From contig JAFRLF010000163.1 in NCBI GenBank assembly GCA_017431365.1, positions 1 through 53,027 of the forward strand: a stretch of DNA of 53,027 nt. The letters run 5' to 3'. Of the stretch, positions 23,795-32,035 are shown piece by piece (within the stretch, counting starts at the first letter, position 1; every line of letters begins with the position of its first letter). The notes under the pieces were generated by a model that was given only the letters and a program-made list of their open reading frames with translations, searched no databases and was not told the DNA's origin. A program made the translations under genes and the position numbers. This stretch comes from Clostridia bacterium. GTDB taxonomy: Bacteria > Bacillota > Clostridia > Christensenellales > Aristaeellaceae.

Positions 23795-25849
23795 TTACGA
23801 CTCGCGCTGCGCCGCGCTGACGAACAGCGCCGCGCCAAGACCGATCGGTACGGCAGCCGTGATCAGCGCAACGCCGATCACGCTGTAACCGATGTTCGCG
23901 GCGGTCTGCGGCTCAACACCTTCAGACACCACGGCAGCGCTGTTTATTGTTATCCTGCGCGCCAGCATGCCGAGATTCCATCCGCCCTGATTGTTGATAT
24001 AAATCATAAAAGATGAAACATCGCCTGTGACATAAGCCGCGCTGAGCAGCGCCGCGCCCAGCGCGAACATGACGCAGGAGGACGTCCTCTGCGGCCGCAG
24101 GATCATCGCGCCGAGTATCAGCATGATCGAAAGCGGGTTGACGACGCCGTACAGCACGGGCATGATGATGGTATTAAACAAGCCCAGATTGCGCGCGGTC
24201 AAATAATCGGCAATGGAGAGGCGGTTGAACAGCACCGTGAGCAGGACGAGCAGCGAGAAGGGCACCCAGCGCCTCGAGTCGAATTTCCCGGCGCAGAGAA
24301 GCACGACGTAATAAGCGCCAAACGCCAGTATAGCTGTCAGAACAGCGTAGAGTAAGCTGACCAGGACGGTACTGATCACATTCTCTTCTCTGAAGACAGC
24401 CGGATAGAAGAGAATGAGCCCGGTTCCGGCGATCAGCGTGCAGACAAGTGCGAGAACGCCGGCGACAGAAGCGCCGTTTCCGCGCTGTGACGGCGCCACA
24501 GCGGGTTTAGAGGTTTTCTTTACCAGCGTGCCGATCATGAGAGCGCCGATGAGACCGGGGATCAGATTGACGAGCGATTGAATCAGCTCAGCTGCGGCTC
24601 CAGATGACAGCTGCATTTGGATAATGGAGAGTCTGTAAGAGTAAGAGACAATCGTATTGGTATTCCGCATGTTGAGAGCGTTCTGCAGAAGCGTTCCGAT
24701 GTACGATCTGTCGAAGAAGAAGAAAGTCAGCGTCAGCAGCGGTGCGATCAGCACGCCGCTGAAGCGGTTCTGCGGCCAGACACTCGGCAATAGCGCGCCC
24801 AGCATCATGGCTACGCCGCCGACGGGCAGCGCATACACGAGTGGGATCAGGATGTTTAGTCCGGCGCTCGCCGTCAGACGCAGCGCCACCAGGATGTATT
24901 CGTAGGCGACCGTGGGTATGAAGGCAATTACCGCGCCGATGGAGGCCATCACGGCCTTGGCCGCCTTGCTGTCGGACATGCCGACAGTGCCCCCGAGCAG
25001 CGAGAAGAGGAAGGCAACGATAACTCTTACTATGCCGAAGATGACGCTGTTCCGGATAACGGCGGAAAGGTTTGAATCTGCGAACAGGTACTCAAAGTTT
25101 CTGAAGCCGACCCACTCGCTCCCAAACATACCACGCATGAGCTTGAAATTCGTCATAGACATGACGATGCGCGGCACGAAACCGGCGCAGAGAATCAGCG
25201 CGCACACGCCGACGATGACCCAGATCATATTCGGGTTCGAAGCGGCGGGCGACGGCGCGCCATGATAGGGGAGTGCTGTGTCCTTACTGGTCGATGATTC
25301 GCCTGACGCGTTTGCGTCGTCAGAGTACAGGCGGGAATTTGCGCTGTATGGAATGCCCTTCGGCCCGACGTATTGGCTGTCGCCAAAGGCGAGGACGGGA
25401 TAGAAGATGATCGCCAGGAAGAACAGCCCCACGGCAAACGTGCCGTCTTTGCCGTAGGAGCGGGCCGTGTAGATCAATTCCTTGATGTCGACGACGAGGA
25501 TGGCTACGATGTAAGCGAGTCCAAGTATGCCCATGATCGCGGTGCCGACACTGAAGCCGCCGCGGTTGGAGGACGCGACGGCGGCAATAATTCCGCTCAG
25601 GACGCTGTAGGCGATACCGCCGCCGAGGATTTTCCAGAAAACGCTCGTATCCCACGTGATTTTGAACCAGGTATAGGCGTTGTAAATGGGAATGAGGCAT
25701 TTCCAGCCTTTCTCATCGGCTTTGGTAAAAAGACGCCACTGAGCCGCAAGCATCAGGATGCCTAAACCAAAAGAGATGATGAGTATGATGACGCTGGCCG
25801 CGCCCGTGCCGGCGCCGTATCTGTAGGAAGATCCATAATAACCGGACAC
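23795..25849 (-). CDS. DUF5684 domain fused to degenerate LplB-like and LplC-like permease halves
   Basis: A 684-residue polytopic membrane protein. Residues 1-160 match DUF5684 (AQWRLFTKADEKGWKCLIPIYNAYTWFKI, then GTFAVGLFFLAIIFYPVLAFGDSQYVG). After a Ser-rich linker, residues about 205-455 mirror the LplB permease encoded at 32118: FKLMRGMFGSEWVGFRNFEYLF against FKPMKGIFGSAWVGFAQFREFL, and SYSYRLSIIQMQ against TYVYRTGLQRMQ. Residues about 470-684 faintly mirror LplC (ARNLGLFNTIIMPVLYGVVNPLSIMLI against VRWVGIFDTWWAFILPYMLSSYNLIIM). The EAA-x-x-DGA ATPase-docking loop is missing in both halves, so it may not be a powered importer. GTG start with AAGGAGG about 8 bases upstream; own consensus promoter. 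No known function. Confidence 0.75.
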   Translation of the reverse strand: MSGYYGSSYRYGAGTGAASVIILIISFGLGILMLAAQWRLFTKADEKGWKCLIPIYNAYTWFKITWDTSVFWKILGGGIAYSVLSGIIAAVASSNRGGFSVGTAIMGILGLAYIVAILVVDIKELIYTARSYGKDGTFAVGLFFLAIIFYPVLAFGDSQYVGPKGIPYSANSRLYSDDANASGESSTSKDTALPYHGAPSPAASNPNMIWVIVGVCALILCAGFVPRIVMSMTNFKLMRGMFGSEWVGFRNFEYLFADSNLSAVIRNSVIFGIVRVIVAFLFSLLGGTVGMSDSKAAKAVMASIGAVIAFIPTVAYEYILVALRLTASAGLNILIPLVYALPVGGVAMMLGALLPSVWPQNRFSGVLIAPLLTLTFFFFDRSYIGTLLQNALNMRNTNTIVSYSYRLSIIQMQLSSGAAAELIQSLVNLIPGLIGALMIGTLVKKTSKPAVAPSQRGNGASVAGVLALVCTLIAGTGLILFYPAVFREENVISTVLVSLLYAVLTAILAFGAYYVVLLCAGKFDSRRWVPFSLLVLLTVLFNRLSIADYLTARNLGLFNTIIMPVLYGVVNPLSIMLILGAMILRPQRTSSCVMFALGAALLSAAYVTGDVSSFMIYINNQGGWNLGMLARRITINSAAVVSEGVEPQTAANIGYSVIGVALITAAVPIGLGAALFVSAAQRES

Positions 25850-25880
25850 AGTAAACCCTCCTTGTTTGTTGGTTGCTGAT

Positions 25881-25909
25881 ATTTTACATATTCATATGAT
25901 AAATGTCAA
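25881..25909 (-). promoter_or_regulatory. Promoter of the DUF5684-permease fusion gene
   Basis: Minus strand perfect TTGACA (25909-25904), 17-base spacer, TAAAAT (25886-25881). The leader is about 25-30 bases and carries the AAGGAGG site. Confidence 0.8.
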
Positions 25910-25960
25910 TATTGCGCCGCGATTTCAGGAAAAGAATCCGCCATCCGTTCAGAAAGAACC

Positions 25961-25990
25961 GACGCCGCCTGCCTTTCAGCAGACGGCGTC
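25961..25990 (-). terminator. Intrinsic terminator of the ABC exporter operon
   Basis: Minus strand GACGCCG-T-CTGC, loop, GCAG-G-CGGCGTC, followed by GGTTCTTTC. One internal mismatch; the T run is modest. Lies 28 bases after the permease stop. Confidence 0.75.
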
Positions 25991-26017
25991 AAGCGCTTTT
26001 GCTTTTATCGTAAAGTG

Positions 26018-27622
26018 TCAATCTCCCAGCCGGCTGTAAACCTTCGCGCCGCGGCCGCTTAAGTAGTGCGCCAGCAGCGCGCTTAGAATGACGTACAAAA
26101 CCGTCATACAGAGAGCCAGGCCTGTCAGGTTGATGACGTTTCCCAGCAGCAGTCCCCAGATCAGCAACGGCACGACAACGAGTCCCAATGCCGCCGCCAT
26201 GTACAGCGCGACGCTGAAGCCGGTCTTGACGGCCTGGGCCTCAGAAAGCCACGTCATATTCGGGAAGCGCAGGTTGAAGCAAACGCCCAGCAGCGCCGTC
26301 GCGCAGAGGTAACTGACCGGCATGACGAAGACCAGGATCCCGTCCGCAAGACCCGCGCCACCCGCGCAGAGCGTCAGCACAGCCCCGACGAGGACGAAGG
26401 GCAGCCCGACGGCGACGTGCATCATGCCCTTGGCGAGCAGGGCGTCGCCCGCGTGGACGGGCATGACGGCCGTCTGCCACCAGTTTTTCCCTTCAATAGA
26501 AACCGAAGCCGCCGAAATGGTGACCATGCTCAGCGCCACGCAGATGTACATGCTGACGCACAAGTTCAGGTGTTCCCCGATCACAGGCACGGCCCCGGCG
26601 AAGTTTTGTATGAATTCAGCGCGCCTCAGCAGCATCACCGGGCCGACCAGAGCGAAGATCAGACCAAGTCCGCCGTTCAGCATCCAGGTCGCGCTGCTGC
26701 CGAAGTGCCGGAGCTCCTTCACGAGCAGAGCGGTCCGCGGTGAGCTGACGCGCATTTCGCCCTTACGGTACTGAATTTTTTTTGTGCCTTTGTGCCGGGT
26801 GACGATCCCGATAAAGCTCCGATCGAGGATGAACACCACGACGGCCATCGGCGCCAGAGCGGAAATCAGGAACAGCATAAACGGCCCCGCGCTTCCGCCT
26901 GCCATGCTCAGGGCGAGCTGATGAGCGCGCCAGCCCGCGGTGTTGATGAAGGAAGCGACTTGCTCGGTATGCGTGAGGATCCAGTTCAGCACGTTTTCGC
27001 TGTTGAATATGAGCACGAAGTATGCGCCCAGCAGAACGAGGGTGATCCCCAGCGAAAGGGCCGCCTTGTTGCGGACGTGCGAGCTGATAAGCGCGAGCAG
27101 CGCGCCGAGCACGCACGAAATCGCTAACGAACCGATGGGCAGGATAAATAGCCCGACGAGCCCATAACAGACGGCGGTCGTTTTTAAAGAACCGGCTGTG
27201 TAAGCGGCAGCCAAAGCCGGCAGCATGACCAGCGCGGTGAAGACGAGGTTCGTCAGATACAGAGAGATCATGCTGCTGACGAATATGAGCCTCGGCCTGA
27301 TCGGCATGGACAGCAGGAGCTCGTTGTCATTGGCTTCGTACAGCTGGCTCTCTGTGGCGAACACGCTGCCCGCAAAGCCGAGTATGAGCGCGAGCGCGGC
27401 GGCTATGCCGTAATACAGGGCGTCCTGCCCCTGCGCGAACAGGGCTTCGGCCAGTGAGGCGAACATCTGATAAAACAGCCACAGGTAGACCCCGCCCACG
27501 TACACAAAAAGCAGCCCCATCACGAGCGCTCGGCGTGCGGTCTGCGGCTGACCGGGCTTTCTCTGCCTGTTGAGCGAGGCGATCAGCGCCTGAAGCCGCA
27601 GGGCAATCAGTGATTTAAGCAT
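26018..27622 (-). CDS. ABC-2-type exporter permease
   Basis: Membrane half of an ABC exporter, 534 residues with about 12 hydrophobic helices arranged in two similar blocks. Starts with a cytoplasmic basic stretch (LNRQRKPGQPQTARR), then GLLFVYVGGVYLWLFYQM. The cytoplasmic segment ESQLYEANDNELLLSMPIRPRLIF near residue 92 is typical of these permeases (a loop in which the E-x-x-L-L-L-S-x-P-I pattern precedes a helix). The substrate is unknown. ATG with GGAGG upstream; overlaps the ATPase gene by eight bases, so the pair is translationally coupled. Confidence 0.85.
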   Translation of the reverse strand: MLKSLIALRLQALIASLNRQRKPGQPQTARRALVMGLLFVYVGGVYLWLFYQMFASLAEALFAQGQDALYYGIAAALALILGFAGSVFATESQLYEANDNELLLSMPIRPRLIFVSSMISLYLTNLVFTALVMLPALAAAYTAGSLKTTAVCYGLVGLFILPIGSLAISCVLGALLALISSHVRNKAALSLGITLVLLGAYFVLIFNSENVLNWILTHTEQVASFINTAGWRAHQLALSMAGGSAGPFMLFLISALAPMAVVVFILDRSFIGIVTRHKGTKKIQYRKGEMRVSSPRTALLVKELRHFGSSATWMLNGGLGLIFALVGPVMLLRRAEFIQNFAGAVPVIGEHLNLCVSMYICVALSMVTISAASVSIEGKNWWQTAVMPVHAGDALLAKGMMHVAVGLPFVLVGAVLTLCAGGAGLADGILVFVMPVSYLCATALLGVCFNLRFPNMTWLSEAQAVKTGFSVALYMAAALGLVVVPLLIWGLLLGNVINLTGLALCMTVLYVILSALLAHYLSGRGAKVYSRLGD

Positions 27623-28328
27623 GCTCTTCCTCCAGTTCCAGGAAGGCGTCTTCGAGCGAAGTGTCGCCCCTGACCTCTTCCATCGTGCCGTTGGCGATCA
27701 GGTTTCCGTTTTTGATGACGGCCACCTTGTCGCACAGCTTTTCCGCCACCTCAAGCACGTGCGTGGAGAAGAAGATCGCCCCGCCCTCGTCGCAGACCTG
27801 GCGCATGGTCTGCTTCAGCAGGTGAGAGGCCTTGGGGTCGAGCCCCACGAAGGGCTCGTCCATGATGATGAGCTTCGGGTTGTGCGCCAGGGCCGCTATG
27901 ATGGCGAGCTTCTGCCGCATGCCGTGAGAATAAGCGGATACGGGCTGGGCGAGGTCGCCTGTCAGCTCGAACATGTCGGCGTACTGGGCGATGCGTTTCT
28001 CGCGGTCGTTTTTTCCCACACCGTACATGTCGCAGACGAAATTCAAATACTTGATCCCGCTCATGAATGTATAAAGATCCGGATTGTCCGGTATATAGGC
28101 CATGACCTTTTTGCAGGCGATCGGATCATCTTTTATGGAGTGTCCGTCTACAGCGATCTCTCCGGCGTCGAAGGAAAGTATGCCCATGCACGCCTTAAGC
28201 GTGGTGGTTTTGCCGGCGCCGTTGTGGCCGATAAAGCCGTAGACCGCGCCGGGGGAGATGTGCAGGGTCAGGTCGTTGCCGGCGGTTTTTTCCCCGTAAC
28301 GCTTCGTCAGATGACGGATATCGAGCAT
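27615..28328 (-). CDS. ABC exporter ATP-binding protein
   Basis: ATPase partner of the adjacent permease, 237 residues. Walker A GHNGAGKTTT near residue 34, signature YSHGMRQKLAIIAAL near 133 (SHGM in place of SGGQ, common in ABC-2 exporters), Walker B LIIMDEPFVGLDP near 153, H-loop FFSTHVLEVAE near 186. There is no C-terminal sugar-type regulatory domain. GGGAGG is 11 bases before the ATG; a nearer ATG at 28340 is out of frame. Transcribed from its own near-consensus promoter. Confidence 0.93.
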   Translation of the reverse strand: MLDIRHLTKRYGEKTAGNDLTLHISPGAVYGFIGHNGAGKTTTLKACMGILSFDAGEIAVDGHSIKDDPIACKKVMAYIPDNPDLYTFMSGIKYLNFVCDMYGVGKNDREKRIAQYADMFELTGDLAQPVSAYSHGMRQKLAIIAALAHNPKLIIMDEPFVGLDPKASHLLKQTMRQVCDEGGAIFFSTHVLEVAEKLCDKVAVIKNGNLIANGTMEEVRGDTSLEDAFLELEEEHA

Positions 28329-28364
28329 GATACATGCGCCTCCCTTTAAATGCGTACGCCGACT

Positions 28365-28393
28365 ATTATAAGGCGCGCGACAGGCGTTTTCAA
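28365..28393 (-). promoter_or_regulatory. Promoter of the ABC exporter operon
   Basis: Minus strand TTGAAA (28393-28388), 17-base spacer, perfect TATAAT (28370-28365). Confidence 0.8.
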
Positions 28394-28486
28394 TACGGAT
28401 ACAGATTAGAAATTGCTGTGATTATGGTCGAATCTTGCCGGAAGGCTCATTTTGCTCATCTGCCAGGTCGGCCTTTTACATAACAA

Positions 28487-28517
28487 GCCCCGAGCCGCCG
28501 CGTGGACGGTTCGGGGC
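28487..28517 (-). terminator. Terminator after the RCC1 lipoprotein gene
   Basis: Minus strand GCCCCGAACCGTCC, short loop, GGCGGCTCGGGGC, then TTGTTATGT. Strong GC stem with mismatches; moderate T run. Confidence 0.75.
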
Positions 28518-28551
28518 AATGCGTCATCGTATAAGCGTTTTTTACGGGTGA

Positions 28552-30006
28552 TTACTTGTTCGTGACGACCTGCTTGGGCGTGTAGCAGTCGGTGGTTGTG
28601 CCGTCGCAGAGCTGGTAGTACTTGTTCTGACCCCAGACCCAGATGGATCCGTCGCTCTTCAGCGCGACGCCGTGGCTCTGGCCCGCGTCAGCCATGACGA
28701 CATCGTCCAGCACCTGCACGGGCGTGGAGAGGTTGCCCTTCTCGCCGTTGCCGATCTGGCCGCAGTCATTGAGGCCGAACATCCAGAGAGTTCCGTCGTT
28801 CTTGACGAAGCCGCCCGTTTCGACGCCGGCCAGCACGGCCTTGCAGTCGTCGGCGATCTGCGTCCACTCATAGACGGTCTTTTCCTCGCTGCCGCTGCCC
28901 AGCTGGCCGCGGTTGTTGCGGCCCACGGACCACACGGTGCCGTCGTTTTTCAGAGCCAGTGTGAACTCCTCGCCCAGGGCGAAGGAGGCCACGTCGGAGA
29001 TGGTGGTGATTTCCGTCCAGGCATCGAAGGAACTGGTTTCCTCGCCAAGGCCCAGCTGGCCGCGCTTGTTGTTGCCAGCGCCCCAGATGGTGCCGTCCTT
29101 TTTGATGATGATGGTGAACTCGCCGGCGGTGAAGACCTTGGCGACGTCCTCGGCTACGGCGACGGGCGTCGCGGCTTCCTTGCCGTCAAAGTTGCCGAGC
29201 TGACCCTTGCCGTTGTCGCCCATGCCGTAAAGGGTGCCGTCTTCCGCCAGGGCGAAGGTGCAGGTCTCGCCGGGCGCGATGTCGACGATCTTGTCGCCGG
29301 TCTCGACCAGGGACTTGGCAACGCCCGGCTCGTCGCGACCCTGATGCGTGCCGTCGCCGAGCTGGCTGTTGTGGTTACGGCCCCAGATATACAGCGTGCC
29401 GTCCGTACCGACCGCGGCGGTGTGCTTTTTGCCGGCGTCCACGGCTGCGATGTCCGTAAGCACGGCCTGAACGGCCATGACGCAGGGATCCTTGTACGTG
29501 CCGGAGCCGATCTGACCGAAGTCGTTCATGCCCCAGCCGCACAGCGTGCCGTCCGACTGCAGGGCCATGACGTAATCATAGCCGCTGGCGATGGCGGCCC
29601 AGCCGTTGTCGTCCACGGTGACGTTGGAGACGGCGCTGGTGTCGGTGGTCTTGGTGTCGGAAGCCTTGCCGGTGCCGCCAACGCCCACGACCGTCATGCC
29701 GCTGGAGGCGACTTCGGTGCCGGGCTGGGCTGTGGGCTCAGGCTCGGTGGCTTCGGTTTCACCTTCGGCGGGCGTTTCCTCAGCGGGGGCGTCTGTTGTC
29801 TCGGCGGACGTTTCCTCAGCGGGGGCGTCTGTCGCCTCGGCGGGGGCGTCTGTCGCCTCAGCGGGGGCGTCTGTCGCCTCGGCGGGCACGTCCGTTACGG
29901 CCGGCGCGTCTGTCGCGGCGGTCTTGCTGTCATTATTGCCACAGGCGGTCAGCAGCGTCAGCAGGCCAACCAGCAGAAGGGCAAGGAGTATACGGGTTTT
30001 CTTCAT
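28552..30006 (-). CDS. Cell-surface RCC1-propeller lipoprotein with repeat stalk
   Basis: A 484-residue lipoprotein. Signal peptide and lipobox L-T-A-C (Cys22). Residues about 31-80 are a stalk of seven-residue [AT]TDAPAE repeats, followed by an E/P/T-rich spacer to about residue 130. The rest is seven RCC1-type repeats, each with a DGT[LVI] strand, then W/G-x-N-x-x-G-Q-L-G-x-G: SDGTLCGWGMNDFGQIGSG, TDGTLYIWGRNHNSQLGDG, EDGTLYGMGDNGKGQLG, KDGTIWGAGNNKRGQLG, NDGTVWSVGRNNRGQLGSG, NDGTLWMFGLNDCGQIGNG and SDGSIWVWGQNKYYQLCDG. Seven repeats suit one closed seven-bladed beta-propeller, a protein- or glycan-binding fold. The ligand is unknown. Start has AGGGGG 7-8 bases upstream. Strong preference for GC-ending codons suggests high expression. 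Confidence 0.93.
   Translation of the reverse strand: MKKTRILLALLLVGLLTLLTACGNNDSKTAATDAPAVTDVPAEATDAPAEATDAPAEATDAPAEETSAETTDAPAEETPAEGETEATEPEPTAQPGTEVASSGMTVVGVGGTGKASDTKTTDTSAVSNVTVDDNGWAAIASGYDYVMALQSDGTLCGWGMNDFGQIGSGTYKDPCVMAVQAVLTDIAAVDAGKKHTAAVGTDGTLYIWGRNHNSQLGDGTHQGRDEPGVAKSLVETGDKIVDIAPGETCTFALAEDGTLYGMGDNGKGQLGNFDGKEAATPVAVAEDVAKVFTAGEFTIIIKKDGTIWGAGNNKRGQLGLGEETSSFDAWTEITTISDVASFALGEEFTLALKNDGTVWSVGRNNRGQLGSGSEEKTVYEWTQIADDCKAVLAGVETGGFVKNDGTLWMFGLNDCGQIGNGEKGNLSTPVQVLDDVVMADAGQSHGVALKSDGSIWVWGQNKYYQLCDGTTTDCYTPKQVVTNK
29767..29916. repeat. 21-base tandem repeats encoding the lipoprotein stalk
   Basis: Consecutive units of 21 bases (core GCGGGGGCGTCTGTCGCCTC on the plus strand), at least three nearly identical and several diverged, encode the heptads ATDAPAE on the minus strand. 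Unit length is a multiple of three, so copy number can change without shifting the frame. Confidence 0.88.
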
Positions 30007-30071
30007 ATTAATTCCCCCTCGTTAGAGTGGCTCAGGGATTTGTGTTTGCCATACCCTGAACTGATGAGAAT

Positions 30072-30080
30072 ATCATAACA
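30072..30080 (-). promoter_or_regulatory. Extended -10 element of the RCC1 lipoprotein gene
   Basis: Minus strand TGTTATGAT (extended TGn plus TATGAT). No good -35 at 17 bases. About 65 bases before the start codon. Confidence 0.5.
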
Positions 30081-30213
30081 CAAAATTCTCTATTTGGGGA
30101 TAGGGGGAATGAATATTTTTTGACTTTTTGAAAAATATTTCACTGCTTTATACGAGTTTGGATGATGACACGTATTAGACAGGCTTAACTCAAATGAAAT
30201 TTTAAGAAAGATA

Positions 30214-30242
30214 TTTACAAAATGGGGAGAATGAATTATAAT
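30214..30242 (+). promoter_or_regulatory. Strong sigma-A promoter of the lpl-like/melA operon
   Basis: TTTACA (30214-30219), 17-base spacer, perfect TATAAT (30237-30242), embedded in AT-rich DNA. Predicts a leader of about 88 bases. Confidence 0.85.
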
Positions 30243-30285
30243 GGTTTACGAAAGTTTGGGTTATTATTTGTTACATTCATCTTGG

Positions 30286-30312
30286 CCTAATGCGGGCGCG
30301 AGCCCGTTTAGG
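30286..30312 (+). promoter_or_regulatory. Stem-loop in the 5' leader of the sugar-binding protein mRNA
   Basis: CCTAA-TG-CGGGC, tetraloop GCGA (GNRA type), GCCCG-T-TTAGG. It ends about 8 bases before the AAGGAGG site, so it could stabilise the mRNA or influence ribosome access. Confidence 0.7.
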
Positions 30313-30337
30313 ATAATAAAAAAGGAGGTTTTCTTGC

Positions 30338-31999
30338 ATGAAGAAAACGATCGTTTCCCTTCTGCTGGCGGTCATGCTGGTCATGACGAGCGTCGCGGCC
30401 TTCGCCGTCGATCTGCCCGACATCCCCGAGAAGTATGATCTGCCGATCAGCGACGGCTCCGTGCCGCAGCTCAAGATCTACATGGCCACTGAGGCAGGCT
30501 ACGAGAAGGCTTATCTGACCTATGATGAGCACGTCGCCATCCTGGAGTGGGAAGAGAAGACCGGCATGGACTTCACCTTCATCCATCCTCCGCTCAACGA
30601 TGACGGCACCTTCTTCAACACCACCATCGCCTCGATGGATCTGCCGGACATCTGGGTCACCGGCAACTGGACCAGCTACTACATCGGCGGCGTCGAAGGC
30701 GCCATCAATGACGGCGTCCTGGTCGACCTCAACCCCTACATCGAGCAGTACGGCTACTACTACCTGACCGAGGCTCACACCAACTGGGATGAGACCGCGG
30801 CCGCTAACTTCAAGACCGATACCGGCATGTTCCGCTTCGGCGCCGCTTCCCAGCGCGTGCCCGTCCTGGGACAGCAGCACACCGGCATGGTCATCCGCGA
30901 GGATCTGCTGGACGAGCTGGATCTGGATGTGCCCGAGACCATCGATCAGATCCATGATGTCCTGGTCGCGATGAAGGACGTCGAAGGCGTCGTCACGCCC
31001 CTGGCTCTGGAGCAGCTGAACTCCGGCTACTATTCCTCCGGCGACTATCTGGCTGCCTGGGCCGGCGTGACCACCAACGGCTTCATGCTGGACGAAGAAG
31101 GCAAGGTCACCTACGCTCAGCTCGAGCCCGCCTACAAGGATTGGTTGGCCATGATGAAGCAGTGGTATCAGGAAGGCCTGATCGACATCGACTCCACCAC
31201 CCGCACCCACAGCGATGCTGAGGCCATGGTCACCTCCGGTCAGTCCGTCATGTGCGCCATCGGCAACTGGGAGACCCAGGAAGACATCGCTGTCGGCAAG
31301 GCCGGCACCAACAACGAGAACTTCAACCTCATCGGCCTGACCGCGCCCGCCAAGGACGAGGATTCCATCGGCGAGACCAACGGCTTCGCCCGTCCGATCG
31401 TCAACGGTGAGAACGGCATGTACTGGGGCATCTCCACCACCAACCAGTACCCCGTCGAGTCCTTCAAGTCCCTCGACTGGCTGTACAGCTACGAAGGCAC
31501 CGAGCTGATGGTCTTCGGCCCCGAAAAGGCGATCGACCAGCTGCATCGCGATGCCGGCGAGGAAGTCGTCATCCACTGGACCAACGAGGACGGCACCCGT
31601 CAGTTCTCTGACTACATCCTGCACAACCCCGAGCTGGAGTACAACTCCATCCGCTACATCTACACCATCCAGAACCTCTCTTCCGAGTACGCTTCTGAGA
31701 TGGAATACATGCAGTACGGCGAGCCCTGCAACGCGCAGTGCTGGGAAGCCTGGACCAAGTATGCTGACAGCAGCCGTCACGTGCCGAGCACCATCAGCCT
31801 GACCGCTGAGGAGTCCGCTATCCGCGTGCCGATCGTCAACAACGTCCAGTCCTACGTCTGGGAGAAGGCCTACAACATCATCTTCGGTGATGAAGAAGTC
31901 GACAGCTGGGATGCCGTTGTGGAAGCCATCAAGGGCATGGGCATCGACGATGCCATCAAGGTCACCCAGGACGCCACCGATCGTTGGAACGCCCGTTAA
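30338..31999 (+). CDS. Extracellular sugar-binding protein (LplA/YtcQ-like)
   Basis: Binding component of an lpl-type carbohydrate importer, 553 residues, longer than usual CUT1 binding proteins as is typical of the LplA group. Signal peptide MKKTIVSLLLAVMLVMTSVA followed by A-F-A, a type I cleavage site and no lipobox Cys, which is unusual for a Gram-positive binding protein. Mature part: WEEKTGMDFTFIHPP, MDLPDIWVTGNW, IREDLLDELDLDVPETIDQIHDVL, SIGETNGFARPIV. AAGGAGG is 9 bases before the ATG. Codon choice is extremely biased to C-ending codons (ATC, ACC, GTC, TAC), stronger than in neighbours, pointing to very high expression. First gene of the operon with two permeases and an alpha-galactosidase, hence probably for alpha-galactosides. 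Confidence 0.92.
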   Translation: MKKTIVSLLLAVMLVMTSVAAFAVDLPDIPEKYDLPISDGSVPQLKIYMATEAGYEKAYLTYDEHVAILEWEEKTGMDFTFIHPPLNDDGTFFNTTIASMDLPDIWVTGNWTSYYIGGVEGAINDGVLVDLNPYIEQYGYYYLTEAHTNWDETAAANFKTDTGMFRFGAASQRVPVLGQQHTGMVIREDLLDELDLDVPETIDQIHDVLVAMKDVEGVVTPLALEQLNSGYYSSGDYLAAWAGVTTNGFMLDEEGKVTYAQLEPAYKDWLAMMKQWYQEGLIDIDSTTRTHSDAEAMVTSGQSVMCAIGNWETQEDIAVGKAGTNNENFNLIGLTAPAKDEDSIGETNGFARPIVNGENGMYWGISTTNQYPVESFKSLDWLYSYEGTELMVFGPEKAIDQLHRDAGEEVVIHWTNEDGTRQFSDYILHNPELEYNSIRYIYTIQNLSSEYASEMEYMQYGEPCNAQCWEAWTKYADSSRHVPSTISLTAEESAIRVPIVNNVQSYVWEKAYNIIFGDEEVDSWDAVVEAIKGMGIDDAIKVTQDATDRWNAR

Positions 32000-32035
32000 T
32001 CACCCGCGTTTGATGATTTCGGTTTAATCCATCAT

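Larger units (their letters stand above)
30007..30337. other. AT-rich divergent intergenic region
   Basis: 331 bases between divergent genes with no credible open frame. Holds the ribosome binding site and extended -10 of the RCC1 gene on the left, an AT-rich tract (about 30100-30235), and on the right a promoter, a leader stem-loop and the AAGGAGG of the sugar-binding protein gene. No riboswitch or catabolite operator could be recognised with confidence. Confidence 0.8.

Noticed and set aside
29767-29916. Possible CRISPR array from regular 21-base repeats
   Set aside because: Repeats are directly contiguous with no spacers, multiple of three in length and inside a coding frame.
28672-30078. 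468-residue plus-strand open frame over the RCC1 gene
   Set aside because: Shadow of the repeat-rich lipoprotein; Gly/Ala/Val/Asp-biased and lacking start signals.
30308-31780. 490-residue open frame antisense to the sugar-binding protein gene
   Set aside because: Produced by the extreme C-ending codon bias of the sense gene; composition is almost only V, G, D, L, A and H, and it has no promoter or binding site.
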